A stretch of DNA of 64,000 nucleotides from Epinephelus fuscoguttatus (lineage: Eukaryota > Chordata > Actinopteri > Perciformes > Serranidae), in NCBI RefSeq assembly GCF_011397635.1, contig NC_064767.1, forward strand, positions 21,378,537 through 21,442,536. The letters are read 5' to 3'. This document shows, piece after piece, positions 37,862 to 49,592 of the stretch (its first letter is position 1; each line of letters starts with the position of its first letter). The position numbers were made by a program, and so were the translations under genes. Under the pieces are notes generated by a model. It did no database searches. It saw only the letters and a program-made list of their open reading frames with translations, and had not been told where the DNA came from.

Positions 37862-38792
37862 ATGTTGTTGCCTTGTTCACTGACTTTAACGTGTTCCCGG
37901 TCAATGTTGCGGCCGGTTTTGGTCTGATATTCAAAGACAGCTGGTGCTGGTGCTTCAGGTGTTTATTCAGTCCTTTGTCCAGGGTCATTGTCATTTAAAC
38001 CAAAGTACTGTTTCCCACAGTTGTTCCATTTGGTGTTGGTAAAGTTCCCTTTGTACATGAAATAAGTGTCGTTAAGACAAAAGTCCTTCCTCTTGGCAGA
38101 TAACACAGTCATTGCCTTTCTGCAGATGCCACCACTTCTGTTTGTTCCTGCCGTCGTTAGTTCTTGTAGCATGTCATCATGTCATGGCAAGAAGAACACG
38201 GATGTAATTAACAACATTGATAATGGCTGCTCTCCAGCTAAGTGTGCCAAGTCCACAGCCCTCATATGAGTTGGGTGGGACACTTAATTGGAGCTGTGCC
38301 ATCAGTAATGTCATTAGTAACACCTGTGCTTTTCCTGCTCTTACATGTTTAAATGTTTCCTGTATTTAATACTGATTTTATTCACAAGGCTTGTAGTGCA
38401 AAGACAAATGATTAAACAATCAGTCAATCAGTTAGTTAGTTAGCTAGTCTGTGTATTTTATATAGATAACTGTGCCCACGTTTCCATTATAACGGAAATT
38501 TATTCCCTCTAAACGCGAATAAATCGCACGTTAATCAAAAACTATGAACCAAAAAAGCACAATCTATCCTGAGTGAAACAAACTGCTTGATCCCCATCTC
38601 CAGTGTACCAGCAGAGAACCTGCAGAACCGAATCATCAGCGAAAAACATCCTTTTCGCGTTCCTCTACCTGAGCAGCTGAAGCTGCGGCTCGCACCCTCG
38701 ATACACAGACACACTGACGGTGCTTCTGCATGCCAGCCAAACGTGTGTGCAACTGTGAGAAATAAATATGTACGCTGCTTTTCTATTTTTTT

Positions 38793-38793
38793 C

Positions 38794-38834
<41 letters not shown>
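38793..38834. repeat. (TTTC)n microsatellite
   Basis: About ten TTTC units; they produce lysine/glutamate/arginine-rich spurious frames on the minus strand. Confidence 0.97.
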
Positions 38835-38835
<1 letters not shown>

Positions 38836-38985
38836 GTCAGTGACATACACTCCTAAGACAGGACGGGTTGTTTTTATTGACTGAGTTGATTATTAAGTCA
38901 TAGTGATGCGCGGATCAGCTCTGATAGCACGCGGATCAGCTCTGATAGCACCCGAATCAGCATGTACGCATCAATCATCCAGCTG

Positions 38986-39202
38986 TTACAACATGATTGA
39001 GCTAGCAAAGCAGTTTTGTGTTGCTGTGTGTGGTATTTATTCAGTTTTGGGAAATCACGATGTTTAGAAAGCATTAGTGGCTGCAGCTGACAGGGACAGC
39101 TAACACTAGCAGCAAAGCTAACATCAGGACGTCATCCCTTAAAAGCCTCCCGTTGTCAGATACGACATGAAACTACTCCAGTTAGCTCAATCATGTTGTA
39201 AA
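38986..39202. repeat. Inverted repeat pair around a 170-bp spacer
   Basis: 'ttacaacatgattgagctag' at 38986 reappears as its complement 'tagctcaatcatgttgtaa' at 39183-39201. The two arms match over about 20 bp. They may be terminal repeats of a small element, or internal repeats of the repeat-rich block that continues to 41.1 kb. Confidence 0.6.
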
Positions 39203-39584
39203 TAAGACATCCGCTGGAAAAAATATTTTTTTCACGGACTGTTTATTGAGTTATTACAGACAACGCTAACGGCTAACAGCTAACGGTTAGCCCAGCTAAT
39301 ATACGATAACCATGTTAATTACAACACAGAAATAGTAACGTTTGTTCAATCATTGTGTTTATAGACTTTACAAACATCAGATTACACTAAACTGTGATAT
39401 AGTGATGTGAAAAATGTGATATACATATATAGAGCTAAACTCAACAATGCGATTCCCATTTACACAGTGGTCAAGAGTGCTGGACCGGAAGTGTCGCACA
39501 AAAAAACGGAAGCTGGCTGCGTTCTGTTTTGCCTCCATGTTTCCGTGAAAAATAAGGTGGATAAAAGGCTACAGCCAGTGAGCA

Positions 39585-39815
39585 ATGGCAGTGTGTATTT
39601 TTGAAGTGAAATGGCAGAGAGCAGAACGTCCTCCTGAAGACGGCCAGGATCCGACATTACCTCTTAAGAAACAACAGTTGTTGGCAAAGAAGTTGTCGGA
39701 TAAAGAAAGGGACAGAACTCGGATTAACATTGGCCTTGCATTTCCAAGGTGGAGAGCACTGCGAGAGCTAAAGGGGCTACAATTTGACTCAGAGTTAGCT
39801 CTTCTTCTCCTGGAC
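39585..39815 (+). CDS. Isolated exon with KERDRTRINIGLAF-type domain (unknown function)
   Basis: An open frame starts at an ATG at 39585 and runs to a possible donor (ctggacag/gtacaa) near 39816. The last 45 residues contain KKLSDKERDRTRINIGLAF followed by PRWRALRELKGLQFDSELA and LLLLDR. I recognise this pattern (basic helix, R-I-N-I-G-x-A-F, P/x-R-W-R-x-L-R, D-x-E-L-A-x-x-L-L-D) from many lineage-expanded fish proteins of unknown function, often near transposon-like sequence. No partner exon was identified; it is surrounded by palindromic and tandem repeats. It could be a live gene's first exon or part of a mobile-element-derived copy. Confidence 0.45.
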
Positions 39816-40225
39816 AGGTACAACATAAAGTCAAATGTCTGTTTTAATTAGTCTTACAGTAACGTTAGGCACATGTCCCTATGTCGATTCAATTAAATTT
39901 AATGTTACAATCGTAGCATGGGTTAATGTCCGGAGCTTGAGTTATTAGCGACTCTGTCCCAGCAATGGGTCAGGTGTTACGGTTGTGTTAGGTGAGTAGC
40001 CCGGCAGCCCAGCTAACATTTGCAATTAGCATTGTAAAATGTAGCCTGCCTGGCAGGCTGTGTTTAGCTATTTCCCTGCCTACTTCAATGATGATGGTAC
40101 CTGTAATATATGTAATATATTTGCTGAGATGGAGGCGAGGCTCAGTGACTAGAAGAGTTGGTAGAAGCACTCCATAGCTGTAAGTTACTCCAGTAGCCGT
40201 AGTAGCTCTAGTACTAACTCCAGGA

Positions 40226-40545
40226 GCTAACGCTAATGTCCCTACTCTTCTCTGTGAGCCAGAGCCGTGAGCTCGCCAGGCTCACAGAGAAGAGTAGGCA
40301 CGTTAGCATGGCAGCCGACTAATGCTAACACTAACGTCCCTATTCTTCTCCGTGAGCCTGGCGGGCTCGCGGGCTCACGGCTCCAGCTCATGGAGAAGAG
40401 TAGGCACGTTAGCGTGGCAGCCGACTAGTGCTAACACTAACGTCCCTATTCTTCTCCGTGAGCCTGGCGGGCTCGCGGGCTCACGGCTCCAGCTCATGGA
40501 GAAGAGTAGGGACGTTAGCGTGGCAGCCGACTAGTGCTAACGCTA
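40226..40545. repeat. Tandem array of three palindromic units (98-106 bp)
   Basis: Units begin 'gctaacgctaa' or 'gctaacactaac' at 40226, 40324 and 40430, with a partial start at 40536. Unit 1 contains a perfect 20-bp inverted repeat ('cctactcttctctgtgagcc' at 40241-40260 and its complement at 40279-40298). Units 2 and 3 carry degraded versions. The last two units are nearly identical to each other. Confidence 0.9.
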
Positions 40546-40691
40546 ACAGGAAAGCAGGGAAATAGCTTAACACAGCAGAGACCGAGAGTGAGTGAAAGAC
40601 ATCGCTAACTGCTAAACTAAGCCAAACTAAGTTGGCTGTTTAGATTTTATTTCTTTGCCCCTGTGGCGAGTGAATCTGCCTGTAGTGAAAC

Positions 40692-40870
40692 CGGGGCTAA
40701 CCGGTGCTTCCTCCTCAGGCTCCACTTCACTCAACTGCCAGCACAGCCACTTAGCCTCAGCTAGCCTCACAGCTAGCGGGGGCTAATTGGTGTTTCCTCC
40801 TCAGGCTCCACTTCACTCAGCTGCCAGCACAGCCAGTTAGCCTCCGCTAGCTTCCCAGCTAACGTTAGCC
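40692..40870. repeat. Two-copy direct repeat, about 86 bp
   Basis: 'ggtgcttcctcctcaggctc' and 'ggtgtttcctcctcaggctc' head two adjacent copies that share 'cacttcactca..tgccagcacagcca' (two variant bases) and end in GCTAGC/GTTAGC-rich text. Confidence 0.85.
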
Positions 40871-41244
40871 CCGGCTCTCCGTTTGGATCCAACTGGAGCA
40901 CCGAGCCCTGGTTTGTTATTCAAGTTAATGTGGGAAGAAGCAGCGGGTATATCGGGCAGCTGAGTGAAGTGGACCCTGCGGAAGAAACACCGGGACTGTC
41001 TGGATGTAATAGTCCGTGGAAATGCTGCGGAGCTCGGCTGCACAGATGAGGCGAGTGGGGTGGAGAGCAGAGGCAGAGGGAGGTGTGGCTCATGACACAT
41101 TTTGTTTTGGTCTGCAGGCAGTGCACAGCAGCAAACCTAGTGGTGAAAAGATTTCGCTTTTTGCCCCTTTTAAAAGTTTCTCCATGTCATAAATATTTCC
41201 CGTTAAACAGGTCAATCTGTCCCTCCTGTCTCATATTGTCCATG

Positions 41245-41640
41245 TGACATTTTACTGTTCTGTCTGTGGCGGAGCAGTGGTACAGTCGTTAGTATTGCCG
41301 CCTCACAGCAAGATGGTTCCTGGTTCAACCCAGGGTGGATGGTTTGAACTTTGTGCAGAGTTCGCATGTTCTCCCTGCTTCTCTAGGGGCACTCCGGTTT
41401 CCTCCCACAGGTCCAAAGACATGCATGTTAGGTTAATTGGTGACTCTAAATTGCCTGTAGGTGTGAATGTGGGCATGAATGGTAGTCTGTCTCTATGTGT
41501 CAGCCCTGTGATAATCTGGGGACCTGTCCAGGGTGTACCCCGCCTCTTGCCCAATGTCAATTGGGATAGGTTCTAGCGCACCTGTGACCCCCAGCAGGAT
41601 AAGCGGTTAGAGAAAATGAATGAAAAAATAATAGTTTTCT
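41245..41640 (+). mobile_element. tRNA-like-headed dispersed repeat with (ATGA)n tail
   Basis: The head 'gcggagcagtggtacagtcg' through 'gcctcacagcaagatggtt' is tRNA-like. The body contains 'aggttaattggtgactctaa' and 'gacctgtccagggtgtaccc', and the end is 'aggataagcggttagagaaa' plus 'atgaatga'. I recognise this as one of the commonest teleost interspersed repeats. The short tandem tail is typical of elements mobilised by L2-type LINEs. Confidence 0.8.
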
Positions 41641-42265
41641 GCTTTCTTTAACCCGGTTTCTCCCATTTATTTCCTGCAAAAGTTTTCTTTTTGTCTTAAA
41701 GTTTGTACCTTGGCCAGATCAGCTGGATAGGATATATTTTTTTACCAAGCAATTTTATTTTGTTTCAGGAGTAACATGATTAATTACATCTCTGCTTCTA
41801 TTTTACTCTCCTTTTTCTCTCCCCTCTCTGTGAAGTCAGAGAAAAATTTGCCTATGAAGAGCTGCTGTATGTAAATACTTGTTTGATTATTATTTTAAAC
41901 CACTTCAACCATGCCTCCTAGCAGAGGTCTATCATTATGATAACACTATCGACCATGACGATGATGACTCATGACCTTGTCAAAACAATTACACCCTTTA
42001 AACACAACAATGGGTCATTTAATTAGATACACAGACATCAAAGAGAAAAATTGAGTTAATACTCTCCAACAGGCACACTTAACACTTTTACTGTCAGTCA
42101 AAATTACTCTGAAGTGTTTGCCCAGTGGGTGGGTGTGTATATTGTGAATATGTGAGTGTGTAGACCAGTGGCTGCTGCTGCCCTCTAAGCAAACCTGGAA
42201 CAGTTTCCCTTGTCAACTGAATATTATTGCTGTTCCAAGGCCATCTTGTATGGCTTTATTTGGAC

Positions 42266-42270
<5 letters not shown>

Positions 42271-42303
<33 letters not shown>

Positions 42304-42458
42304 TACATCTTTTCTAGTGGAAAAGAGTCTTACAAGCTGATGAAGGGCTGGGAGAAACACATGTATACACTCCCTTGTGTATTGGTGTAAGCCCATGTTT
42401 TGGAAACTCAAGCCTCCGGTCAAGCCCCTTACAGCAAGCACCTGTGGAAGGGTGTATT

Positions 42459-42496
<38 letters not shown>
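42271..42496. repeat. Two (CA)n microsatellites (42271-42299 and 42470-42496)
   Basis: Two CA tracts about 170 bp apart with unrelated sequence between them. They create a spurious minus-strand open frame spanning both. Confidence 0.95.
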
Positions 42497-42499
<3 letters not shown>

Positions 42500-42529
42500 G
42501 ACACAAACACACACTCCAAGGGTACTTAG

Positions 42530-43496
42530 GAATGTGAACGTCTAAAGGACTCGAGTCCTCTACAACAACTCTTCCTCAGTCGCTCACCTCCTCTTGCGCT
42601 CTACATATTTATGGCTCTTTTGTTGCGTCTCTTGTCAGATCGCTCTCCATATATTAGCCAAATCATGACTGGACCACTCAGCATGAATTACAGAGTGATA
42701 CAGGATTGTGCCATAATGTCCACTTTATTCCATTCTGGCCAGCAGCTAATGGATGAGGTGTGATTACAGGCTCTTCGTCTAACTCACTGGGATACACGCA
42801 GACACATACAGGTTGTGATCTCACGCTCCTTGGGGGTGCTGCTGGATAAAGGAGCTGTTGTTGTAATCCCTTTGGCTGCTGCAGTCTCTCCCACTCTGGG
42901 CAGATACTGCAGGTTTTTAGAGGAGGAGGAGAGGAGAGAAGCCAAGAGAAGAGGAGAGACCAGAGACTAAAGCAGAAAGGTTTTAGTAAGAGTAGAGCAA
43001 ACAATATATGGTGCATAAATTTAGCAAACAAAGGAACGTGATATACATTTTTAGCTGTTTTTTTTTTTTTTTTATATAGCTTGTTTAGATTTTGTTCTTT
43101 TACTGGCATTCTGTAAAACCTGATCCTGTACAACAATCTGCAGACAAGATAACCAGAATCTAGATGTTATCTCTGGTTTTCATCATGTTTCTTTTCCATT
43201 ATGACCATGATTTGATTTATGCAATCTGATATGAATTGTATTTCTGAGAAGTGTGGGCTTTCCCCCCTCACAGGGCAAGATTAACCTGCTAGGGGGCCTT
43301 GCAGTGAAAATGCGCTGTGGGTCTCTGGCACCCCTTAGTTTGGTTATAATTTGATTAAACATACATGTATTTAAGAATATAAACATTCTGTATAATATCA
43401 ATTGGAATATTTAAAGCGCTTAAACAGAAATTTGACACTCCACAAGACTGGGCCTCAAGATAAAGGTTAAAATGCAGGAACCATCATCATTTCACT
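42530..43496. other. Intergenic, mostly unremarkable
   Basis: A repeat-poor block at 42540-42800 with homeodomain-like ATTA/TAAT words, then a T-tract at 43060. No exon recognised. Confidence 0.4.
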
Positions 43497-43499
43497 GAG

Positions 43500-44045
43500 C
43501 AGTATGGTTCAGTTCAGTACGTTTTATTTCTGTCTCCGTTGTGAAAAGTTGTAGATGGTACCAATGAAACCGTTCCATACGCCCTTTTTGGCCCCCCCTC
43601 TGTTGGGGTACCTATAGCACACAGATCTGGTACTAAAAGGTGGAGCTGTGAACACTGCAGTCCATTGACTGATCAATAGCGGACAGTCACTCTGCTCAGG
43701 GCTGAGTTGTGGCTGGTTTTGTAACCACTGTTCATACCGTGGCAAGTTTTACATTTGTAAACTAGTGTAAGACTCGAGAGAAAGACTCTCACTTTTGCCT
43801 GTTCTCTTTGTTCTGAAAATATCGGTGCACAACCTCGTTCTGTGGACAATAAACGAGGTGAAGTCTCTCCATCTATGAGGAAGCACTGTGGGTGAGCAGT
43901 AAGTGACAACAACCCCGCCCACATTTAAGAGTTCTGTTTGAGGTGGAAACATTAGGGTCTAGGGTCTATGTCTGAAGGGTTACTTTTGGTTCCAAAGGTA
44001 CCGTATCAAAAATGTTTGGTGGAAATGGGGCTTTAGTAGTACATG
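43500..44045. repeat. Probable non-autonomous DNA element
   Basis: The left end has 'cagtatggttcagttcagta' and 'ggtaccaatgaaaccgttcc'; the right end has 'ggtaccgtatcaaaaatg' and 'tggtggaaatggggcttta'. These paired GGTACC words and the 'ggtggaaatgggg' end are familiar from teleost interspersed elements. Boundaries and family are uncertain. Confidence 0.4.
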
Positions 44046-44213
44046 TTACTGAATGGCAAATCATATTACTGTAAACTAGCTGCCCCATGGTTGACTTGGG
44101 AGCTTGAGGGCCTTGTGGGTGTGGATTGGGTTGCTGCAGCAATCTGTAAATCTATTACTGTGTTTATATAAGTTCTTGTTAACTACTAGCTACTTTTAAA
44201 CTAGTGATTCACT

Positions 44214-44339
44214 CTGGAGGAGGCTATATTCCTGCAGATCCATTACCACAGTTTGAAACTAGAATGTGAGAAACTGGCCACAGAGAAGACCGAGATGGAG
44301 TTGCTCCAGAACTATGTTTGTGACTTTTTATTTGACTAA
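44214..44339 (+). pseudogene. TLE/Groucho Q-domain-like fragment
   Basis: The frame from 44214 reads [20 protein letters not shown], then LATEKTEME, and stops at 44337-44339 after about 41 codons. The stretch [11 protein letters not shown]-x-E-K-T-E-M matches the highly conserved start of the TLE/Groucho glutamine-rich tetramerisation domain (in TLE proteins: [20 protein letters not shown]). Nothing else of a TLE gene was found around it, and after ...KTEM the frame departs from the family (no RHYVMYYEM). It looks like an isolated, decayed exon-sized or retrocopied fragment. Confidence 0.6.
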
Positions 44340-45416
44340 GGTCACATAACATGACGTATCTCATGTGATGTGACAGATGATAAATGACACACCTTGACAT
44401 ACTAAATTGCGCTGTTAAAATAACTCAACGTTGACTGTTGGTTTTACACTGGACATGAACACCTGTCCCCAGGATCAAAGTTCCCTCCTCCCCTCCCTTC
44501 CATGCTAAAGCAGACTTTCTTTTCTTTATACTGCGTCACCTGACTTCATCCTTTGCTCCTGTAACACTTACTACGGCCAGTAGAGGTCACTACCTAATAG
44601 AAAGCGTAATCATGGGTTGTAATTTCTGCTTGTTAAACCGACCTACGCTGTTATATTTTTGAGGAGGATAGTCTTTGAAGTTTCTCTAGTGATATATTAA
44701 ACTAAACTGTCAATCCTTTGCAAATTTTGGTGTTACATTTTTTTAGTTATGTAAGCATACATGGAAAACTGTGTACTCCATTTTCCCCCCGAATTCATGC
44801 AGTTTAGAATAAGTTGGATGAGTCAGATTAGGCTAACCACAGGATAGCAGGAAATTTAATCATTTAGTCTGACATTACTACTTTTACTCTTCACTCTAAA
44901 CAGGTCATATGTTAGCGAGCTAACGTTAGCTTTGTCAGTGAAATCTGCACTTTGGTTAGTGCAGATTAATGCACTGAATTTATGATGATCTGGTGCAGCC
45001 AAGCCTGGGAGCAGTTGCCTGCCTTGCCTAGTACAATCTTGTCTAATGGTGCACACTTTTCAGATTTTCTCAAAAATGTTTCCTATCTTCAGATTTAAAG
45101 ACAAATGAAAAATGGATCCTCGTCAGATTTTATGATCTGTTTAAACATTGTTCACGCCAACATGACTTCAAATATGGCACCATCAGACTGACTTATGAAG
45201 CATAGCGAAATGTGAATCTGGGATGAGGGGCAAACTACCAAAATAACAGAAAGATGATCAACCTACTGTGCCAGTTGTGGCTTGAATGTCTCCCATCGTG
45301 CCGTGCAGTGGAGAATTAGGATGCGGGGGAAAATGCAGCTCCTGTCATCACTTAAGAGAACTTTTTGGGGAGGAGAAATTCTTCCCACCACCACCAAGGA
45401 TACGAGATGATCACCA

Positions 45417-45449
<33 letters not shown>

Positions 45450-45461
45450 TTAATACACATA

Positions 45462-45508
<47 letters not shown>
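45417..45508. repeat. Two (AC)n microsatellites
   Basis: AC tracts at 45417-45443 and about 45466-45508 separated by 'attaatacacatactc'. Confidence 0.96.
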
Positions 45509-45599
45509 CTATTCCTCTGTGGGAGAAAGCTGCAACAGAAGAGAAACAGCTGTTTTGATTATGTGCATTTATATGTGAAGTGAAGCCTGCAGAGGACAC

Positions 45600-45920
45600 A
45601 AGACAACATTGAGATGTTGTGTGTGGCTGTAGCGTGAGTGTGTCTTAGAAACAGGATCCTTCTCACTTCTCCTGCAATAAAAGAATAACATGCAAGACTT
45701 GCATTGAATAGAAAGCTCCTCGATAAATCCCAGTGTTTATAGTAAAATGCCATTGCTAATGGGCCAGAATATGGTGAAGGGGAGCGAGAGGGAAAATAAC
45801 GCTCCATGACAGGGAAGCTGGTATTTTTTATATGAGCAGCCAAAGCCAAGTGTGATAATGAAGAAAGGGAGCCAAAAAAGAGTTAGGGAGGCTTTGTGCA
45901 AAAGTTGGACTGTGTATATA
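45600..45920. promoter_or_regulatory. Candidate conserved non-coding block
   Basis: Repeat-free, balanced-composition sequence with homeodomain- and GATA-like words ('cgataaatccc', 'ttgctaatggg', 'gtgtgataatga'), unlike the repeat-rich surroundings. Called only on appearance; no alignment was possible. Confidence 0.25.
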
Positions 45921-46714
45921 AAGAGGGAATATTTCAAGTGCCTTTGTTGCCTAAGGAGGGATCCCCAATCCTCTGCCACTACTTTCATGATCAAAGCAAA
46001 AGGCACATACACGTATGAACGCACACCCACACACAAACACACACTTACCATCCCTTGGGCCTTTGGGAGTGAAGCTTTGGCAGGGTCTGATGAACCGCAG
46101 CATTGTTACAGATGACTGCAGGTGTCCAGCACTTTCTCTCCTCTGGCCTTCTCGCTGTCTCAAATGTTGTGACAAATTCCTTTAAAAGGTGAGCGAGGTC
46201 ATCAAATCTTCTTACAAACACTTTAGAGAGCTGCAACCGCAACTTAAGAGGCACACACGCACACACCCTTAGTGCACACCCAGCACGTGTGCAAGCGCAA
46301 AGACACACCCGCAGTTCACACACACGGCCTGAGAGCAAAGTTGTCTGTCAGTGGCATGGAAGCAGTGTGGACAAGATTGCTTCCGCGTGTGTGCTTGTGT
46401 GTGTGCCGAAGCAACACAGGTGCAGTCAGGGACACCGAGGAAGAAACAGGCCCTCTTCCCTTTGAACTTGATCTTGAAAAGAAAGCTGTCTTCCTTTCCT
46501 GTCAAAGAAGCTTAACTGCTATGCCTCGGAGCTCCAGTCAGCACAAACTGGTCGGGTTAAAAGCTCGAGCCATTCATTTGTTCACTGAAAGCAGTCACAC
46601 CAATTCACAAGTTTTCATTACACACTTACGTGAAATAACTTGAGTGACAGACATTATCAGCAGTGATCTAAACTGAAGCCACTCTTTTTATTAATGCTGA
46701 TATTTTCTTTCTAC

Positions 46715-46830
46715 ATTTAATTACTTCCACCAAGGCTCTGTTTTTGGTTTGTTTGTCTGCAGGATGAAACTTGTCGAAAGGGTGTAGCATCAGATGAGGA
46801 AAAACCTATTAAAATTTAGATCAGATCCCA
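46715..46830. repeat. Fragment of a dispersed repeat
   Basis: 'attacttccaccaaggctct', 'ttgtttgtctgcaggatgaa' and 'aaatttagatcagatccc' match a repeat commonly seen in animal genomes, here shortened and diverged. Confidence 0.5.
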
Positions 46831-47949
46831 ATCAAAGGGTGAATACACAAACTATTTTTTACTGTAGTAACCATAGCAAGATAGGGCATTTGGCCATGCA
46901 GAATAAATGCCATATCTAAAATCCAGTAGATAATAAGAGTTCAATAGTTTAAAAAAAAAAGGCTCCATATCACAGACCACAGTCAGATGGTACCTATAAT
47001 CCTCTGGGATGGCCTCCACATGTAGTTGCTTTATACAGAATGAGGCACGGTGGTTTCATTGGAGAACTGGTACCTTTGTAACACCACTTATTTCCCAAAC
47101 TAAGGTGTGGCTTTAGGAATGTAAATACACACATATCATGCAACTTATTTTACTCTTACTCTTAGAGTCTGTCTCCAAATATAAATTGTTTGCAATAAAC
47201 TCCACCACCAAACTCTATAAATGAAAAATGTTCAGACTTTATGCTTCACGAGAAAAAGCAATGATATTGGCTGCAGTTTAGAAATACAAAATAAATACAC
47301 AGCTGAAACGCTGAGGCTTCATCTTGGCACAGCAATATTTTGATGTCTGTGTTTTCTTTCAGGGGGTATATGGTGGTTGCACTAGCAGATTTGCATATTG
47401 TAGAGTACCTCTGGCTTTGGCAGAGGTCTGGGGTCTTTGCGTGCCCTCGAATTTGAATCCATTTCATTTTTGCTCTGCAGTTGCTGACAGTCCAGGTGAA
47501 GATTGTAAATTTGTTACCAACACGTGTCCAAAAATGTTTTTCTCTGGCAAACAGCTTCAGGGAGGATCTGTCCAATTTACATTGTATCCCTCAGTGTGTA
47601 TCAGATGGACTTGGGGCTTGTGTGTGTGTGTCTTCAGAGCTCTGGAGACAGAGCATTGATTCAAGGTTAGGACATGTGTTTTGCACTGAGTCTCCGTCCT
47701 AACCTGGTAGCTTTGTGAAATTAATCCGCTTAAAGAGCAGAACGTGGGGCTTGAAAGACCAAGAACATGGCACAGATATGACACATTTTAGGCTGCAAGC
47801 AGGTGAGAGGAAGGTAGCTTTACTTGGGGTCATGATGTGGGATGTGAAGCTGGCCTCACAGAAGTTTGAGCAACTTTGCATACTCTCTGTTTCACACAGT
47901 CGGGATGAGAGTCCGCCTCGTTTAAGGTGTGGAGAGAGACCAGGGAGAG

Positions 47950-48140
47950 GAGAGGGAGGAGGGAAGCTTGAGAGGCTGTAAGTGGGCCTGAGTAGTTCCT
48001 TTATCAGCCCGCTGATAGGAGTCGTCTCTCTGTGTGTCAGAGCCGCTCAATGCCCTCCTTGTCTCTGCTTATCACCGCTAATTAAAACATTTGGATTCCT
48101 CCGGTCGGCTCTGGAGGAGTGTGCGTCTGGCTGAGCATGT
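47950..48140. promoter_or_regulatory. Candidate enhancer-like conserved block
   Basis: Repeat-free block with two GATA-type sites ('ctttatcagcc', 'gcttatcaccgc') directly followed by a homeodomain core ('gctaattaaaac'). This grouping would suit a heart or gut NK-gene enhancer. Inference only. Confidence 0.3.
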
Positions 48141-48345
48141 GTGTGGGAGACATGAGAGTGGAGAGGAGTCAGAGGAAGGAAATCTGGCAGGTTGGAAGAC
48201 TTCCTGTCCATCTATGGACAGAGGAGCTCAACACATAGTCAACCTCAACCGATAGACGCTGTTTCTACAAATACATATCCAGACATAGGAAAACATGGAG
48301 ATGGAGCTGCCTGTGTTGACAAATATTTTTCATAGTCTGCCCCCT

Positions 48346-49140
48346 CGCTAGTCGGCACCAGGAATATTAGTGGGTTAAACCAATTTGTGTTTCATTCATG
48401 TACAAGGATGCTTAACTGTTATGCAGCCGCCCGCCACTAGTGGGGGCTACGGAGCCATCAGACAGCAGCCCCCCCTCCCTGCGGTAATGCTCAAGTAGAC
48501 GGGAGTTTTAAAACAACATGGTGGGAAATTGGAGAGACGCCTTCTCACTTTGGCAGTACTTCAATCTAGAAAATGCAAACAAAGAAGCAGGTAGGCTGTG
48601 TCGGAAAAAAATGGCATATAATCAGTCACTTGACTGGATCAACGTGCAACCACATTCAACTCAAGCATTTGGATGTTAACCTGCACAGAATGACGGCTGC
48701 TGTTGCTAACGATGCTAGCCTCACTCAGACCAATTTGACATCGTTCACCCTTAGATGCTGTGATCCTGTCCGGTCTGAGAAGATAACGCAGCTCATCACG
48801 ACAATGACCTCGCAAGATATGCTTCCACTTAACTTTGTTGAAGGTAAAGGCTTCAGGAAGTTAATGGAATATGTTGAGCCTGAATGTTCATGTTCACATT
48901 CATACTGCATGCTGCAAAGTGTCTTGTATTTCAGCGCCATTTAAAATCTGACATGGTTGTTGAAAATTGCGATCAGAGGCTTCAAAGGGGTCTTAATGCA
49001 CACAATATGTTTTGGGACAGTGCTTCAAATACTTATGAATAAATTATGCTAAATTTTGACTGTTTTCTGAGTGTTTGCCTTTTTTTAGACTAGTCAAGTC
49101 TTATTTAAAATTTTCGTTTAGTCGCCAGTCTCCAGGAACA
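48346..49140 (+). mobile_element. Decayed hAT-type DNA transposon fragment with BED-like finger remnant
   Basis: A frame at 48573-48944 carries SHLTGSTCNHIQLKHLDV, matching the second half of a BED zinc finger (G-S-T-x-N-x-x-x-H-L-x-x-K-H), and then EKITQLITTMTSQDMLPLNF and VEGKGFRKLMEYVEPE. This is the start of the hAT transposase core (I-T-x-x-I-x-x-x-I-x-x-D-x-x-P-x-x-x-V-E-x-x-G-F-x-x-L). The rest of the transposase is absent and the front of the finger lies in another frame just upstream. Ends are not sharp. Confidence 0.7.
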
Positions 49141-49344
49141 TCCCTAATACGAATTAGGGAAGGAGCTGTTGCCTCCTCACTTTAGGCTATCAGCTCAAAT
49201 TCATTATAAGTTGTGGATCATCGCAAGATAGTCTCTAGTTTTTGTCTTTCTTTCCACTCCTTCGTGAGCCTTATTTTTTTGCTTTTTCTTAATCTACCTC
49301 CACTCATACTCTCAGTCCTGAATATCCTGTATCTGCTTCTAGTG

Positions 49345-49345
<1 letters not shown>

Positions 49346-49385
<40 letters not shown>
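49346..49385. repeat. (AC)n microsatellite
   Basis: About 20 AC units. Confidence 0.97.
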
Positions 49386-49386
<1 letters not shown>

Positions 49387-49592
49387 ACGTACTAGACTTG
49401 TGCTTTTTTTAAGTTCTGGGTGGGCTCATCTTTCTCTTCTTTCTAATCCCCCCTCATGACCCCTGCTCCTGCTCTGACAAACACAGAGCTGGGATCACCT
49501 CTTTACAGGCACAAAACTGTGACCACTGGGTCACAGTAAATGCTGGGTGCTCCACCTTGTTCAGCCTTAAACTTATTACCTTATTACTTACC

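Noticed and set aside
45263-45502. Cys-Val-rich open frames
   Set aside because: Translation of AC/TG microsatellites.
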